Assembly: GCF_016742135.1 (NCBI RefSeq)
Contig: NZ_JACVCG010000002.1
Coordinates: 372,001-436,000, forward strand
Reading direction: 5' to 3'
DNA from: Brevundimonas sp.
GTDB lineage: Bacteria > Pseudomonadota > Alphaproteobacteria > Caulobacterales > Caulobacteraceae
Length of the DNA: 64,000 nucleotides
Below the pieces are notes generated by a model that was not told the DNA's origin, did not search any database, and worked only from the letters and a program-made list of their open reading frames with translations. The position numbers and the translations under genes were made by a program. This document shows, one piece after another, positions 8,272-17,410 of the stretch. Position 1 is the first letter of the stretch; each line of letters starts with the position of its first letter.

Positions 8272-9119
8272 CAGGCCACCGCCGCTGTCTTGGCTTTGAT
8301 CCAGCTATCGGACTCGTGATGCCGGGTGCCCAGCAGGTAGACGCCGCTGTGCACATCGGTCATCGACCATCCAGTGCAGCCTGCCAGCAGCGACTGGAGC
8401 AGCCCATTGTTGGTGTAGAGCACCCCCGGTTCGAAGGACTTGCCGTCGATGTCCGCCGTATCGGGCGGAGTTGGCAGCAAGCCCGCCTGATGCAGAAGGG
8501 AAAGACCCGTGAAGATCGGGCCTCCCGGCGGCAGAACCGGCTTCGGCTCCATTTGCGTGGCCGCCAGCGCAGGGTTGGCGAACAGAGCCGTCATGAACAT
8601 CGCCGTCGCGTTCCAACTGCCGATGTAGGGCGGGCGGTCGGTCGGGTGGACGATGGGTGTGAGCCAGCGTTGCTGCGCTCGATCCATGCGATCCAGCGTG
8701 TCGGGAAGTGTCGATGGCAGCATGACCCGCTGGAACAGCGCGTGGCCGCCCCTCAGCGAGTTGATGATCGGCTCTGGGCCGCGCTCAAGGCAGAAGCTTC
8801 CGGCGGTCTTCAGGTCGTCGTCGTTGATGTGTTCCAAGGCGCCAATAGCGGCCTCAGTGAACGTCAGATCGACCTTCGCGAGGTGGCCCCAGCACAGGCC
8901 GAGCGCGAAGCAGACGTGCCACGGATTGGCGTCAGGGAAAGCGGCGAGGTGCTCCTGAATCTCCTCGCTGGCGCCTTGGTTCAGGGTCTGGCCGTAGAAC
9001 TTCAAAAGCTCCAGCGTCTTCCCACGAACCGGCCCGCCTTTGACGCCGCCACCTTTCTCGCAGAGTTCGTTGAACTGCCGTTGGAGGTCGTTCACGGGCT
9101 TGGAGATCAGGGCCTTCAT
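8271..9119 (-). CDS. Hypothetical protein, 282 aa
   Basis: In-frame ATG at 9119 (MKALISKPVNDLQRQFNELCEKGGG) overlaps the upstream MTase stop by 1 nt. The ORF track start at 9362 lies inside the MTase and is unlikely. Confidence 0.7.
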   Translation of the reverse strand: MKALISKPVNDLQRQFNELCEKGGGVKGGPVRGKTLELLKFYGQTLNQGASEEIQEHLAAFPDANPWHVCFALGLCWGHLAKVDLTFTEAAIGALEHINDDDLKTAGSFCLERGPEPIINSLRGGHALFQRVMLPSTLPDTLDRMDRAQQRWLTPIVHPTDRPPYIGSWNATAMFMTALFANPALAATQMEPKPVLPPGGPIFTGLSLLHQAGLLPTPPDTADIDGKSFEPGVLYTNNGLLQSLLAGCTGWSMTDVHSGVYLLGTRHHESDSWIKAKTAAVA

Positions 9120-12028
9120 CAGCGCGCCTCGAACACTTTCATCACCTCGTCGCCAAGGTGGTTGATGACCTTCACGGCGATCCGGCCGGAGGTGGGCTTG
9201 GGGAAGGGGCGGCTGACGTCGCTGTTCAGGGTGGCCCACGCCTCCTCGTCGATCTCGGCTTTCAGGGTGGTCTTCAGCGCCTTGTAGGGGTCGTTGGCAC
9301 CGAGGAAGTAGGCGTGGCGAACGAAGAAGCTCTCTTCGTTGTAGTCGGTGTCCAGCATCCACAGGGCGATGCCGTCCGTGTCCTCGGAAACCACCTCGCC
9401 CGTCTGAGGCTTGAAGACATCGACGCCAGAGACCTTCACGCGGATCAGTTCGGCGCCATCCGCGTCCTTGCCCGCATCTTCGATCTTGATGTCGGGTTCG
9501 CCGAAGATGACGAACAGATTGCCCGCGCCGGTCGCGGCCAGATCGCCCGCCATGTGCAGGTCCGGGTTCATGCGCGCACGCAGGACCGGCACGCGTCCAA
9601 GCTTGGAGAACTCGGCGGAATGGGCGTCGTAGTTGAAGGCGCAGGCGACCAGAACATCGAACCCTGCGTCTCCTGCTTCGCGAGCCGCTTGAACAAGATC
9701 AGGTCGTGACACAGTGCCAAATTCAGGGCCGATGAAGATGCCTGCACGCTTCTCGACATCGCCTTCCAGATAACGGCCCTCGGCGCAGATCAGGTCGCCG
9801 GGCCAGCCAATCAGGCTGGTGAAGGTGATCCGGTCTTCCTTGTGTGCCTGCTGAACACCCGCGACTCGCAGGTTCTTCAGGATCATGCTGGCAAAATCGT
9901 CGGCGTCTTCGAACTCCAGCCCTTCGTCAGCGACGTCTGCACCCGAGAGGTTGAGGAGTTCGTCATCCGGTCCCACGGCCAACGTGATATGGGGCGACAG
10001 GCTTTCGACTGTGAATGGACCGGCTACACGGACCTTGGAGTTGTCGGTGTAGGGCTTGTCGTAGAGGTATTCGAACTCCGCTTTGGCGGCGATAGAGGCG
10101 TCGATCTCGCTCTGGCGGGCGATCCTCGCCTCCCAAAAGCTCGTCAGAGCCTCTTTAGCCGAGGTGGGCCAACCAGCGGGCGCATCGCGCGGGATTTCCC
10201 ACTCCATGAAGCCATTCGCGGGAGCCGTCTCGCCGGATGGAAGCACCACCTCGCCACTGGAGGTGAAGTCGATCTGTGTTCCTAAGCGCGCACCCGTTTC
10301 GACTTTGAACGGCGTCGTATGACCTTCGAGCGCACTGTTCAAGGTCGCGACGGCCGCCTCGACGGATGGCTGCATCTGCTCCCAGATCGCGTCGATCTCG
10401 GTGTTAGTTGCGATGTCCCGCAGAGTAATATGAGGCACGCGTTCATAGACGAAACCCTGCCGGATAGAGCCGTAGGTGGCCGCCGTCTTGGGCGGGCTGC
10501 GCGTGATCTCAGCTTCTTTCCGCTGACCGTCTACGCTGTCAGCGAGCACATAATAGGGATAGCGTGCACCCATCAGCCGTGACCGAGCGAGGGCAACCGC
10601 TACACGCGAAGTGTCGATGGTGATCCAGCGCCGCCCCCATTGCTCCGCCACATATGCCGTCGTTCCTGAACCACAGGTTGGATCGAGCACGAGGTCGCCG
10701 GGGTCGGTAGCCATTAGGATGCAGCGTTCGACCACCTTGGAACTGGTTTGAACGACGTAGACCCGAGGATCAGCGAAGCCTGACACGCCCGTATCTGACC
10801 AAACATCAGTGATCGGAAATACGGGAAAGTCGTCCAATTTCCGCACATATCGCGGTGTGCTTCCCAAGAGCATCACACGATCTGCCGCTTTGACTCGGAA
10901 CATTCCTTCAGTCGTCGTCTTCCAGCGCTGGTTTGCCTGCTTAAGCACAATCCGGCGACCATATAGGCTCAGCGGATAGTTGGTCGTCGTCGCGAATCCG
11001 GTGGAGGTAATGTTGTCGTGGGATATGACTTTCCAGTTGTCTGGAACCTCCTCGGATGACCGAAGCGACCGCCTAACCGTCCCGTCCTCGCTTTCAATCC
11101 AGCCGAACTGGGTGGCTCCTTCCGATCCTGCCTGTTTGAGATTGAAAACTCGCCTGAACTTGGCGGACTCTCGGTCTTTGGCGTAGAAAAGGATATGATC
11201 CTTAGATGTTGCAAGAAAATCCGATGCAAGACCGGCCGTTTTTTTGAAGTCTATCTGGCTTATATAGTTTTCTTCACCGAACACTTCATCCATTACCGCC
11301 CGAACACGGTGCACGTTTTCATCGCCAATCTGGACGAATATCGAGCCAGTATCGGCCAGCAGATCACGCGCTACGAGGAGGCGATCTCGCAGGTAGGTGA
11401 GGTAGGAGTGAATGCCGTCTCGCCATGTGTCGCGGAATGCGCGGACCTGTTCTGGCTCTCGGGTCACATGATCCTTGGCACCGTCTTTCACATCACGCGA
11501 GGAAGTGGACCACTGGAAGTTCGAATTAAATTTGATGCCGTAGGGTGGGTCGAAGTAGATGCACTGGACCTGACCGCGAAGCCCCTCACGTTCGGCCAGC
11601 GATGCCATCACTGACAAGCTGTCCCCCGAGATCATTCTGTTCGACCAGTGTAGGTCGTGTTGGTAGAACTCGGTCACCGCCTCCTTGTCGGGCAGGCCGT
11701 TGAAGTCGGCGAATAGGTCGGGAATGGAGTCGTCATCCTCGGCCTTCCGGGCCTTGGTCTGCCGCTTCAGATCATCGATCAGCGCCTTCGGGTGCAGCTT
11801 CTCCTGCACATACAGCGGTGGCGCCTGAACGATCAGGTCGGACCAGTCCTGCTCGTCTTTGCCGCGCCAGACCAGTTGCGGATCGAGGTCGCGGTTGCGG
11901 CGCTCGTAGGCCACCTGAACCGGCGACTTGTCCTCCTCGCGCATCAGCGACTCGAACTCGGCGGTCGGGATGTTGATCCGCTTGGCGTCGTGCTTCAGCG
12001 CCTCGACGGAGATCGGCTTCTTCGCCAT
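9119..12028 (-). CDS. Type III Mod-like site-specific DNA methyltransferase
   Basis: YFDPPYGIKFNSNFQ followed by LVLDPTCGSGTTAYVAEQWGRRW; beta-class motif order; long C-terminal extension. Confidence 0.9.
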   Translation of the reverse strand: MAKKPISVEALKHDAKRINIPTAEFESLMREEDKSPVQVAYERRNRDLDPQLVWRGKDEQDWSDLIVQAPPLYVQEKLHPKALIDDLKRQTKARKAEDDDSIPDLFADFNGLPDKEAVTEFYQHDLHWSNRMISGDSLSVMASLAEREGLRGQVQCIYFDPPYGIKFNSNFQWSTSSRDVKDGAKDHVTREPEQVRAFRDTWRDGIHSYLTYLRDRLLVARDLLADTGSIFVQIGDENVHRVRAVMDEVFGEENYISQIDFKKTAGLASDFLATSKDHILFYAKDRESAKFRRVFNLKQAGSEGATQFGWIESEDGTVRRSLRSSEEVPDNWKVISHDNITSTGFATTTNYPLSLYGRRIVLKQANQRWKTTTEGMFRVKAADRVMLLGSTPRYVRKLDDFPVFPITDVWSDTGVSGFADPRVYVVQTSSKVVERCILMATDPGDLVLDPTCGSGTTAYVAEQWGRRWITIDTSRVAVALARSRLMGARYPYYVLADSVDGQRKEAEITRSPPKTAATYGSIRQGFVYERVPHITLRDIATNTEIDAIWEQMQPSVEAAVATLNSALEGHTTPFKVETGARLGTQIDFTSSGEVVLPSGETAPANGFMEWEIPRDAPAGWPTSAKEALTSFWEARIARQSEIDASIAAKAEFEYLYDKPYTDNSKVRVAGPFTVESLSPHITLAVGPDDELLNLSGADVADEGLEFEDADDFASMILKNLRVAGVQQAHKEDRITFTSLIGWPGDLICAEGRYLEGDVEKRAGIFIGPEFGTVSRPDLVQAAREAGDAGFDVLVACAFNYDAHSAEFSKLGRVPVLRARMNPDLHMAGDLAATGAGNLFVIFGEPDIKIEDAGKDADGAELIRVKVSGVDVFKPQTGEVVSEDTDGIALWMLDTDYNEESFFVRHAYFLGANDPYKALKTTLKAEIDEEAWATLNSDVSRPFPKPTSGRIAVKVINHLGDEVMKVFEAR

Positions 12029-12029
12029 G

Positions 12030-12779
12030 TCAGGACTTCTTACGCTTGGTGGTCATCGGGGGCAGGACGTCGTTGCCGATCTCGTCCTGAAGCTGCGTCG
12101 CGAGATGGTTCAGAGCGTCGCGAAACTCGGGCGGAAGCAGGGCCAGAAAGGCGCGGCTTTCCTCCACCTCATGCGCCGCTGATCCGCGCGCGCCGCGCGC
12201 CATCAACAGGGAGTCGATTATGCGGGCTGCGGGAAGGCCGGGGAGGACTGAACTCGCGACGAGCGGCTCGATCCGCGCGACCACGCCGTCAAACTCGCCA
12301 TCGTCCAGCGCCTCGTAGAAGGCTTCGAACTGACGGCGGCGGCTCCAGTGAGCCGGGACGCCCATGCCTTTGGCAGCGAAGCGGTCGAACAAGGTCCAGC
12401 GCTCTGGTTTCAGGAACCAGATGAACTTGCTGATGCCGGAAACCTGTAGCTTGTCGGTCCAACCCGCGCTCTGGGCCGCCTCCGCTGTCTCAATGCACAA
12501 GGCGGCGCGTTCCCGAAGGCTTGCGGGCCAAGCGGCTGCGGCTTCTCGCACCAGACCGATCATGCCGCTGGCGGATACATCCTCGCCTTCCTGCTGTTCT
12601 TCCGGCTGGAGCAAACCGCGATTGACGTTGTAGCGAACCGCCACACGCCGCAGCAGCGGTTCGGTGAAGCCTCCCTCGGCCACGACTGCGCCGAGGAATG
12701 GACCGTCTACAGCGAGCCACCAACGCGCATAGGCGAGCGTCGCCCAATAGACCTGATTGTCCGCCCACGCCCCGCTCAT
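12030..12779 (-). CDS. Hypothetical protein between Res-like and Mod-like genes
   Basis: 249-aa ORF with ATGA overlap with the res-like gene and a 1-nt gap to the mod-like gene. Confidence 0.7.
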   Translation of the reverse strand: MSGAWADNQVYWATLAYARWWLAVDGPFLGAVVAEGGFTEPLLRRVAVRYNVNRGLLQPEEQQEGEDVSASGMIGLVREAAAAWPASLRERAALCIETAEAAQSAGWTDKLQVSGISKFIWFLKPERWTLFDRFAAKGMGVPAHWSRRRQFEAFYEALDDGEFDGVVARIEPLVASSVLPGLPAARIIDSLLMARGARGSAAHEVEESRAFLALLPPEFRDALNHLATQLQDEIGNDVLPPMTTKRKKS

Positions 12780-15700
12780 GCCAGTTCCTTCACCGGCGCG
12801 GTGGCCCGGAACGACTGGATCAGCTTCTTGAACTCATCTTCCATTTCGAAGACGGCCGTGAACTCGGCGAAGGCCCAGCGACCGAACTTGCCGAGGTTGT
12901 TCACGCCCGGCACCCAGTAGGCGTTCATGGTGTTCGCTTTGGCCACCGCGTCTTCCTTGCGATAGCCCTTGGTCTCGACGATCAGGTTCAACGGATCGGG
13001 GCGGCCGTCGTCGATCTGGACAATGAAGTCAGGGCGATACTTCTTCGGCTCGCTGCCCATCAGGTAGGGCACTTCGAGGCCGAGGTTGTGGTTCTTCACA
13101 TAGGCCCGGACGTGATCGGTCGTCTCCGCGATCCGGCAGAACTCCGCCTCCCAGTCGCTGTCGCACACGACCCAGTTGATGTGGCAGTAGCGGGGGTCCG
13201 TCTTCCAGCGGTCGGCCTTGGACGTGTTGAAGTTCACATAGGCCGTGGAGCCGGTCGGATTGTAGGCGTCGAGGATCGCTTTCACCGGCCGCTCGCCCGC
13301 CAAGCTCTCGACGATGGCAGCCTTGATCCGCTCGGCCGCCATGTCGGCGATCTCCTGATAGGCCAATTGTGCGGGGAAGGTGCCGCCCGAGCAGCGCAGA
13401 TAACCGCCATCCAGCCACTGCTTGGTGATCCGCTTCAACTGGCCGAACAACGCCAGCTTCGGCTCTTCGCCGGGATCGCGGAACTTGGTGTAGAGCAGGT
13501 GTTTGGCGAGGTGGAACAGGAGGCTGGAGGACCGCATGTCCTCCAGATGGTCGAGCGTCAGTTCGGCGCCTTCGCCGATAATGCCTTGGTTGCTGGTCTT
13601 CGAGGGGCCAACCAGATCGGGCGTCAGATCGAGATAGGAGTTGGGGCCGAAGTTCGCCTCCAGTCGCGTATCAGGCAGTTCGACGCGGTAGCCCTCGACG
13701 CGCGGGAAGACGATCTCCAGTTTGTCGCGCTCGGGCCGCACCGCATGGACGCGCACAGTTTCGCGCGGCTTGGCGGGCGGGGCGATGACCGGCTTGGCGG
13801 CGAAGTCGAAGGGTATGCCGAGGATGTCGGCGTATTCGACGTTGAACAGCCCTTCCTCGTTCAGTTCGTAGGACTGGCGGCGCAGACCCCGGCCGACGAC
13901 CTGTTCGCAAAGTAGCTGGGTGCCGAAGGCGCGGACGCCGAGGATGTGGGTGACGGTGTTGGCGTCCCAGCCCTCGGTCAACATCGACACCGAGACGACG
14001 CAACGCACCTGCTCGCCCAGACGCCCCTTCTTGCCGACCGTGTTCATGACCTCGCGCAGCAAGGTGGCGTCGTCGATGTTCTCGGCCGCCCGAATATCGC
14101 CGGTGCGCTGAACCTCGGCCTGACGGAACTGCTCGATCTCTTCCGCAGCCATGGCGCGGAAGTCCTTATCGAGCGCTTCACCCGACTCCAACTGCTCGCT
14201 GTCGATCAGGATGGTGTTCGGGCGGGCGAACCGGTTGCCGTAGTCGTCGTAATTTCGGAACAGTTCGAGGCGGCCGTTGTGCAGCGTCTGCGAGCCGTCG
14301 TCGCCTTCACGGAAGAAGCCCGAGATGTATTTGTAGACCAGTTCGGAGGTGGCAGTGTTGTTGCACACCACGATGAACACCGGTGGCACGCCGATGCCTT
14401 CGGCCTCCCAAAGCTCGAACGTCTTCTTGTAGTGGCCGTAGAGAGCGTCCAGCGCCGACAGAAGCTCGGATGGCAGGCTGAGCGGGTCGAGCACCTTCCC
14501 AGCGCCACGCCCCTTCTTCGGCATCTCCTTGCCGATGTGCTCCCACAGGTTTCGGAACTTCGGCGTGTCGCCGCCGGGCACATTATCGGCGATGGGCACA
14601 CGCGGCAGCTTCACGATTCCGCATTCGATGGCGTCCATCAGCGAGAAGTCGCTCATGGTCCACGGGAAGAGCGTGCCTTCGATGTAGCCGGAGCCGCGCA
14701 GGAAGAAGGGTGTGGCCGACAGGTCGTAAACCATCGACAGACCCAGCTTCTTCTTCACCGTCTCCAGCCCGGTGATCCACATCCGGGCGGCCTCGTTGTC
14801 GGCCTTGGCGGCCTCCTTGTCGTCGCCGGTGAGGTCCGCCTCGGTGTCGCCCTGCGCGTCCTGAACGCGCGCGCGGTAGCAGTGGTGGGCCTCGTCATTC
14901 AGAATCACGATGTTCTTCATGCCCATGAGATCGGGCATGACCCGCTGGAGCATCTGGCCCTCGGTTTCGAGGGTCTCCAGCTTTTCCTTACGCCAACCTT
15001 CCAGAGCCGTGCGCGTGCCCGCCGCCACCTTGGCGCGCTCTCGTAGCTTGAAGGCGTGATAGTTGGTGATGACGATCTTGGCGCGATCTATGTCCGCCAG
15101 CATGTCGGGTGGGACGATCTCGCGGGTCCGGTAGTAGCTCTCCTGATCGTTGGGGAGCAGCACCCGCAAGCGGTCGCGGATGGTGATCCCGGGGGCAACG
15201 ATGAGGAAGCCGCGCGAGAACATCTTGCTGTTCGGATGGCGGACGGCGTTGACGGTATGCCATGCGATCAACATCGACATGACGGTCGTCTTGCCAGCGC
15301 CTGTGGCGAGCTTCAGCGCCATGCGGATCAACGCCGGATTGGCCTGAGCGTTGGCGCCCTTGATGTGATCCCAGAATTTGGAGCCGCGCGCACCGAGTTT
15401 CGGGGCGACTTCCGTCAGCCAGATCACCGTCTCGACAGCTTCGACCTGACAGAAGAAGGGGCGGACGCCCTGAAACTTGTGGTGGCGCCAGTGCTTCAGG
15501 AGACGCTCGGTTTCGGGCGTGACCAGCCAGTCCTTCGGGTTCGCCAGATTGCGCCACGCATCGACGTGCTGCCGAACCTCATTGATGATCGGGGTCGGGT
15601 TGTATTCCTGATCGGCCGAGGAGAGGTCGTCGCCCGCGTCGAAGGCCATCTCGGTTTGGGCAGCCTTCTTTTTCCGTTTCTTCGGCTTCGGAACAGGCGT

Positions 15701-15859
15701 GATCAGGTCGGAATGGCGTCGCGCCTCCACGAGGTTGCCCGTGGGCTGGCCCTCGGCATCAAGCTCCCAGTGAAGTGTCGGCCGCTCGTATGGCGAATTG
15801 AGGATAGGGCGCTGAAAGAACTGGTCGGCCAATCTCGATTCCCCCGAAGCGACGACCAT
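12776..15859 (-). CDS. Type III Res-like SF2 helicase-nuclease restriction subunit
   Basis: LATGAGKT, NDEAHH, SATPFF, VVGRGLRRQSY motifs; C-terminal YRPDFIVQIDD...LIVETKGYR is PD-(D/E)xK-like. Resembles the family NCBI names BPTD_3080 restriction endonuclease (from memory). Confidence 0.9.
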   Translation of the reverse strand: MVVASGESRLADQFFQRPILNSPYERPTLHWELDAEGQPTGNLVEARRHSDLITPVPKPKKRKKKAAQTEMAFDAGDDLSSADQEYNPTPIINEVRQHVDAWRNLANPKDWLVTPETERLLKHWRHHKFQGVRPFFCQVEAVETVIWLTEVAPKLGARGSKFWDHIKGANAQANPALIRMALKLATGAGKTTVMSMLIAWHTVNAVRHPNSKMFSRGFLIVAPGITIRDRLRVLLPNDQESYYRTREIVPPDMLADIDRAKIVITNYHAFKLRERAKVAAGTRTALEGWRKEKLETLETEGQMLQRVMPDLMGMKNIVILNDEAHHCYRARVQDAQGDTEADLTGDDKEAAKADNEAARMWITGLETVKKKLGLSMVYDLSATPFFLRGSGYIEGTLFPWTMSDFSLMDAIECGIVKLPRVPIADNVPGGDTPKFRNLWEHIGKEMPKKGRGAGKVLDPLSLPSELLSALDALYGHYKKTFELWEAEGIGVPPVFIVVCNNTATSELVYKYISGFFREGDDGSQTLHNGRLELFRNYDDYGNRFARPNTILIDSEQLESGEALDKDFRAMAAEEIEQFRQAEVQRTGDIRAAENIDDATLLREVMNTVGKKGRLGEQVRCVVSVSMLTEGWDANTVTHILGVRAFGTQLLCEQVVGRGLRRQSYELNEEGLFNVEYADILGIPFDFAAKPVIAPPAKPRETVRVHAVRPERDKLEIVFPRVEGYRVELPDTRLEANFGPNSYLDLTPDLVGPSKTSNQGIIGEGAELTLDHLEDMRSSSLLFHLAKHLLYTKFRDPGEEPKLALFGQLKRITKQWLDGGYLRCSGGTFPAQLAYQEIADMAAERIKAAIVESLAGERPVKAILDAYNPTGSTAYVNFNTSKADRWKTDPRYCHINWVVCDSDWEAEFCRIAETTDHVRAYVKNHNLGLEVPYLMGSEPKKYRPDFIVQIDDGRPDPLNLIVETKGYRKEDAVAKANTMNAYWVPGVNNLGKFGRWAFAEFTAVFEMEDEFKKLIQSFRATAPVKELA

Positions 15860-15962
15860 TCGGTCTTATCATTCGCAGGGGACGGTGTGCCACAAATCCC
15901 CTGCTTGTGTTGATACAGCTTCGCTACTTGCAGGGATGTGCGTCAATATCGGTCGCAACACT

Positions 15963-16952
15963 TCAGCCCCACTCCAGTTCGCCAGTGAACCGGCGATAGT
16001 TTTCCCAAAGGCCGCTTCCGACAGTCTCGTCGATATGGGGGACGCCGATCTGGTCGCATCTTGCCTCGACATCGGCGACCACAGTCAGCGGCACCGGCCC
16101 GTTTCGGTGACCATGGACGTCACGGAGTATCCATCCCGCACCCAAGGTCAGCGGCCGGAACTCTACGAGCCATTCGCCACGGAACTCGCCAACGGCCATG
16201 CGGCCCGCTGCGACGTCCGACAAGCGGTGAGAGAGGCAGTTCCGATACTTCCGACTGGCTTGGAGAAGGGCGGGCACGCTGGTCAGCGGAACAAGCTCGT
16301 TGTCCCCATCAGGGACGGGGTGGGGCGGCAAGCGGTCGGCGCGTCGAAGCAATCGGTCGAGGAGCCGGGCCAACGTCGAGGACGGCCGCATCTGCGCGAT
16401 AGCTTGCGCTACCGCCTCGTCGGTCGCCTTGGAGTTCACCGACTGGATGAAGGCCACGGCAGCGTTAAACGTCAGAGCCTCGGAGGTGGTGTCGAGGCGC
16501 TCCAGCGTGTTGACGTGACGCCACCGGGTATCGAGCGCGGCCAGCACCTCCAGCTTGCGGGACGTGATACGGCCGCCCTGCCGCAGGGCGTCGGCGCCGC
16601 GAGGGTCCGCGCTGGCGGCGAGGTCGCGCAGAGCAAGGTAATCGCGCGCTCGCGGCAACGGCCGTTCGCCAATGCGCTCAAGCAAGCCCGGAAGGCCCAC
16701 GGGCAGATCGCCGAAAGCATGCCGAAGGATGTCCATCGACCGACCATGGCGCAGCACCTCCCCAAGCGACGGCGGAAGGAGGTCGTCGCTGGTGCCAATA
16801 ACCCCGGCCTTATCTTCGGCCACGGCCAAGGCGGCGAAGATTGCCTGTTTCCGCGCAGGAGCCGCCGTCAGCGTGCGAGCGATGACGCCGCCCGTTTCGT
16901 CATCGTGGCGGATCAAGGCTTCGGTAGCCCAGCCGAGCAGCCCCTCACGCAT
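15963..16952 (-). CDS. Hypothetical protein, possible PcfJ-like segment
   Basis: 329-aa ORF; SRKYRNCLSHRLSDVAAGRMAVGEFRGEWLVEF is reminiscent of PcfJ-type CxxH regions. Overlaps the upstream ORF by 8 nt. Confidence 0.65.
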   Translation of the reverse strand: MREGLLGWATEALIRHDDETGGVIARTLTAAPARKQAIFAALAVAEDKAGVIGTSDDLLPPSLGEVLRHGRSMDILRHAFGDLPVGLPGLLERIGERPLPRARDYLALRDLAASADPRGADALRQGGRITSRKLEVLAALDTRWRHVNTLERLDTTSEALTFNAAVAFIQSVNSKATDEAVAQAIAQMRPSSTLARLLDRLLRRADRLPPHPVPDGDNELVPLTSVPALLQASRKYRNCLSHRLSDVAAGRMAVGEFRGEWLVEFRPLTLGAGWILRDVHGHRNGPVPLTVVADVEARCDQIGVPHIDETVGSGLWENYRRFTGELEWG

Positions 16953-17319
16953 TCAGGCGCTCCCACGGGAAGTAGCCCTGCCCCTGCGGATGGGGTGCCA
17001 CCTGAAAGGCGACCCAGCGCCATTTCCGCGCCTCGGCAGGCGTCACCTGATGATCGAAGACGATACGGTTCGGCTCGGACGTCAGGTCGGCGAGGATCGC
17101 CTTCGTAGCCACCGCTTCAGGGACGACAACCGGCACGGTGACTTTCCCGCCAGCTTCCGTGGGCGGATCGACGAAGAGCCACTCCGTCGTCGAGAGCCAC
17201 TGGCGGGCACCGGCCACATCGTTGAGGTAGGCTTCAAGTTCGAGACCATCGATCTCACCTGCCTCGTCGAGAACGACGCGAACGGCGAGACATCGGAGCG
17301 GTTGTTCGACCGGCGCCAA
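16945..17319 (-). CDS. Hypothetical protein
   Basis: 124-aa ORF overlapping the 329-aa ORF by 8 nt. Confidence 0.6.
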   Translation of the reverse strand: MAPVEQPLRCLAVRVVLDEAGEIDGLELEAYLNDVAGARQWLSTTEWLFVDPPTEAGGKVTVPVVVPEAVATKAILADLTSEPNRIVFDHQVTPAEARKWRWVAFQVAPHPQGQGYFPWERLNA

Positions 17320-17410
17320 GCGACCTCCATGTGCTGTGGAGGGTTCAGGCTCTCATGGAAGTCGAATCCGTCAACCAAATCGCCCCGACGTTCACCCGCA
17401 GATGCCGGGG

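Noticed and set aside
9120-9362. N-terminal extension of the 282-aa gene in the ORF track
   Set aside because: Lies inside the MTase coding sequence; ATG at 9119 fits the TGATG coupling pattern of the operon.
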